In this document: piece by piece, positions 12,759 through 13,019 of the stretch
Numbering within the stretch: position 1 is the stretch's first letter
Layout of the letters: every line of letters begins with the position of its first letter
Assembly (NCBI GenBank): GCA_016781705.1
Contig: JADDPV010000013.1
Location: 1-13,019, forward strand
Direction: 5' to 3'
From: Rubrobacter sp.
Lineage (GTDB): Bacteria > Actinomycetota > Rubrobacteria > Rubrobacterales > Rubrobacteraceae
Length of the DNA stretch: 13,019 nt
The notes under the pieces: model-generated
Database searches by the model: none
Seen by the model: only the letters and a program-made list of their open reading frames with translations
Told to the model about the DNA's origin: nothing
Position numbers and translations under genes: made by a program

Positions 12759-13019
12759 TTGCGCTGCCCCGCTCTCACGACCCTCGCCTCAGCGTTAGCC
12801 GCGACGCTCGTCTCGGCGCTCGCGGCTCTGGCGGTCGCCCGTCCGGCCCTCGCCCACGGGTTCGGGCAGACTTACGACCTGCCCATCCCGCTGTGGCTCT
12901 ACCTCTTCGGGGCCGGCGCGGCAGTGCTCGCCTCTTTCGTGCCCGTGAGCCTGCTCTTCGAGGGCAAGGGGGCGCAAGCCCCCCTCCGGTATCCCCGCTT
13001 CGACCTGTTTCGGATAGGG
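12759..13019 (+). CDS. Multi-pass membrane protein, N-terminal part (cut by window end)
   Basis: The frame runs open for 87 codons from TTG 12759 to the end of the window and has no stop. AGGAG (12751-12755) precedes it by 3 nt; an in-frame stop at 12750 excludes an earlier start. The protein begins with a signal peptide-like segment (LASALAATLVSALAALAVA, then ARPALAHG), followed by GQTYDLPIPLWLYLFGAGAAV and a second hydrophobic helix (ASFVPVSLLF). The AHGFGQ-YDLP-PLWLY start recalls a bacterial membrane-protein family that is uncharacterised or labelled fenitrothion hydrolase-like; this is from memory and unproven. Downstream of the cupredoxin-like gene by 6 nt, likely in the same operon. 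Confidence 0.65.
   Translation, partial: MRCPALTTLASALAATLVSALAALAVARPALAHGFGQTYDLPIPLWLYLFGAGAAVLASFVPVSLLFEGKGAQAPLRYPRFDLFRIG

Overview
The window comes from a very GC-rich bacterium. It has strong Shine-Dalgarno sites, frequent GTG/TTG starts, AGG and ATA codons, and probably some leaderless mRNAs. Gene content and style fit a deep-branching actinobacterium and look most like Rubrobacter; this is recognition from memory, not a database result.

Left part (about 300-7130, + strand) is a compact assimilatory sulfate-reduction cluster: an APS reductase with [4Fe-4S] ligands (cysH), a siroheme sulfite reductase, an FrhB/FdhB-type F420-linked iron-sulfur flavoprotein, an unknown 115-residue protein, a single-chain ATP sulfurylase (sat), APS kinase (cysC) and a TauE/SafE anion permease. 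The first five genes overlap or nearly touch, so they are probably co-transcribed and translationally coupled. A clear sigma70-type promoter lies before cysH, with a 27-bp palindrome just upstream of its -35 box. A second likely promoter precedes cysC. The chemistry runs from sulfate to APS (Sat), to sulfite (CysH), to sulfide (sulfite reductase). The odd element is the electron supply. There is no CysJ flavoprotein or ferredoxin gene; an FrhB-like protein is fused at operon level to the reductase instead. This suggests a two-gene, F420H2-driven sulfite reductase, analogous to the single-chain Fsr of methanogens, and is the most interesting feature here.

Middle part (about 7130-9000) holds a decayed glutathione-dependent formaldehyde-activating (GFA/CENP-V-fold) gene broken by frameshifts, a heptanucleotide tandem repeat, and a type II NADH dehydrogenase, the last two read on the minus strand or overlapping it. 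A divergent promoter region follows.

Right part (about 9040-13019, + strand) is an ordinary mixed set: a small Cys-rich protein, a small two-helix membrane protein, an AI-2E family permease, a membrane-anchored alpha/beta hydrolase with an aspartate nucleophile and a long acidic tail, a cupredoxin-like anchored protein lacking the usual copper-site cysteine, and the first 87 codons of a multi-pass membrane protein cut by the window end. I saw no tRNA, rRNA, CRISPR array, insertion sequence or phage gene.
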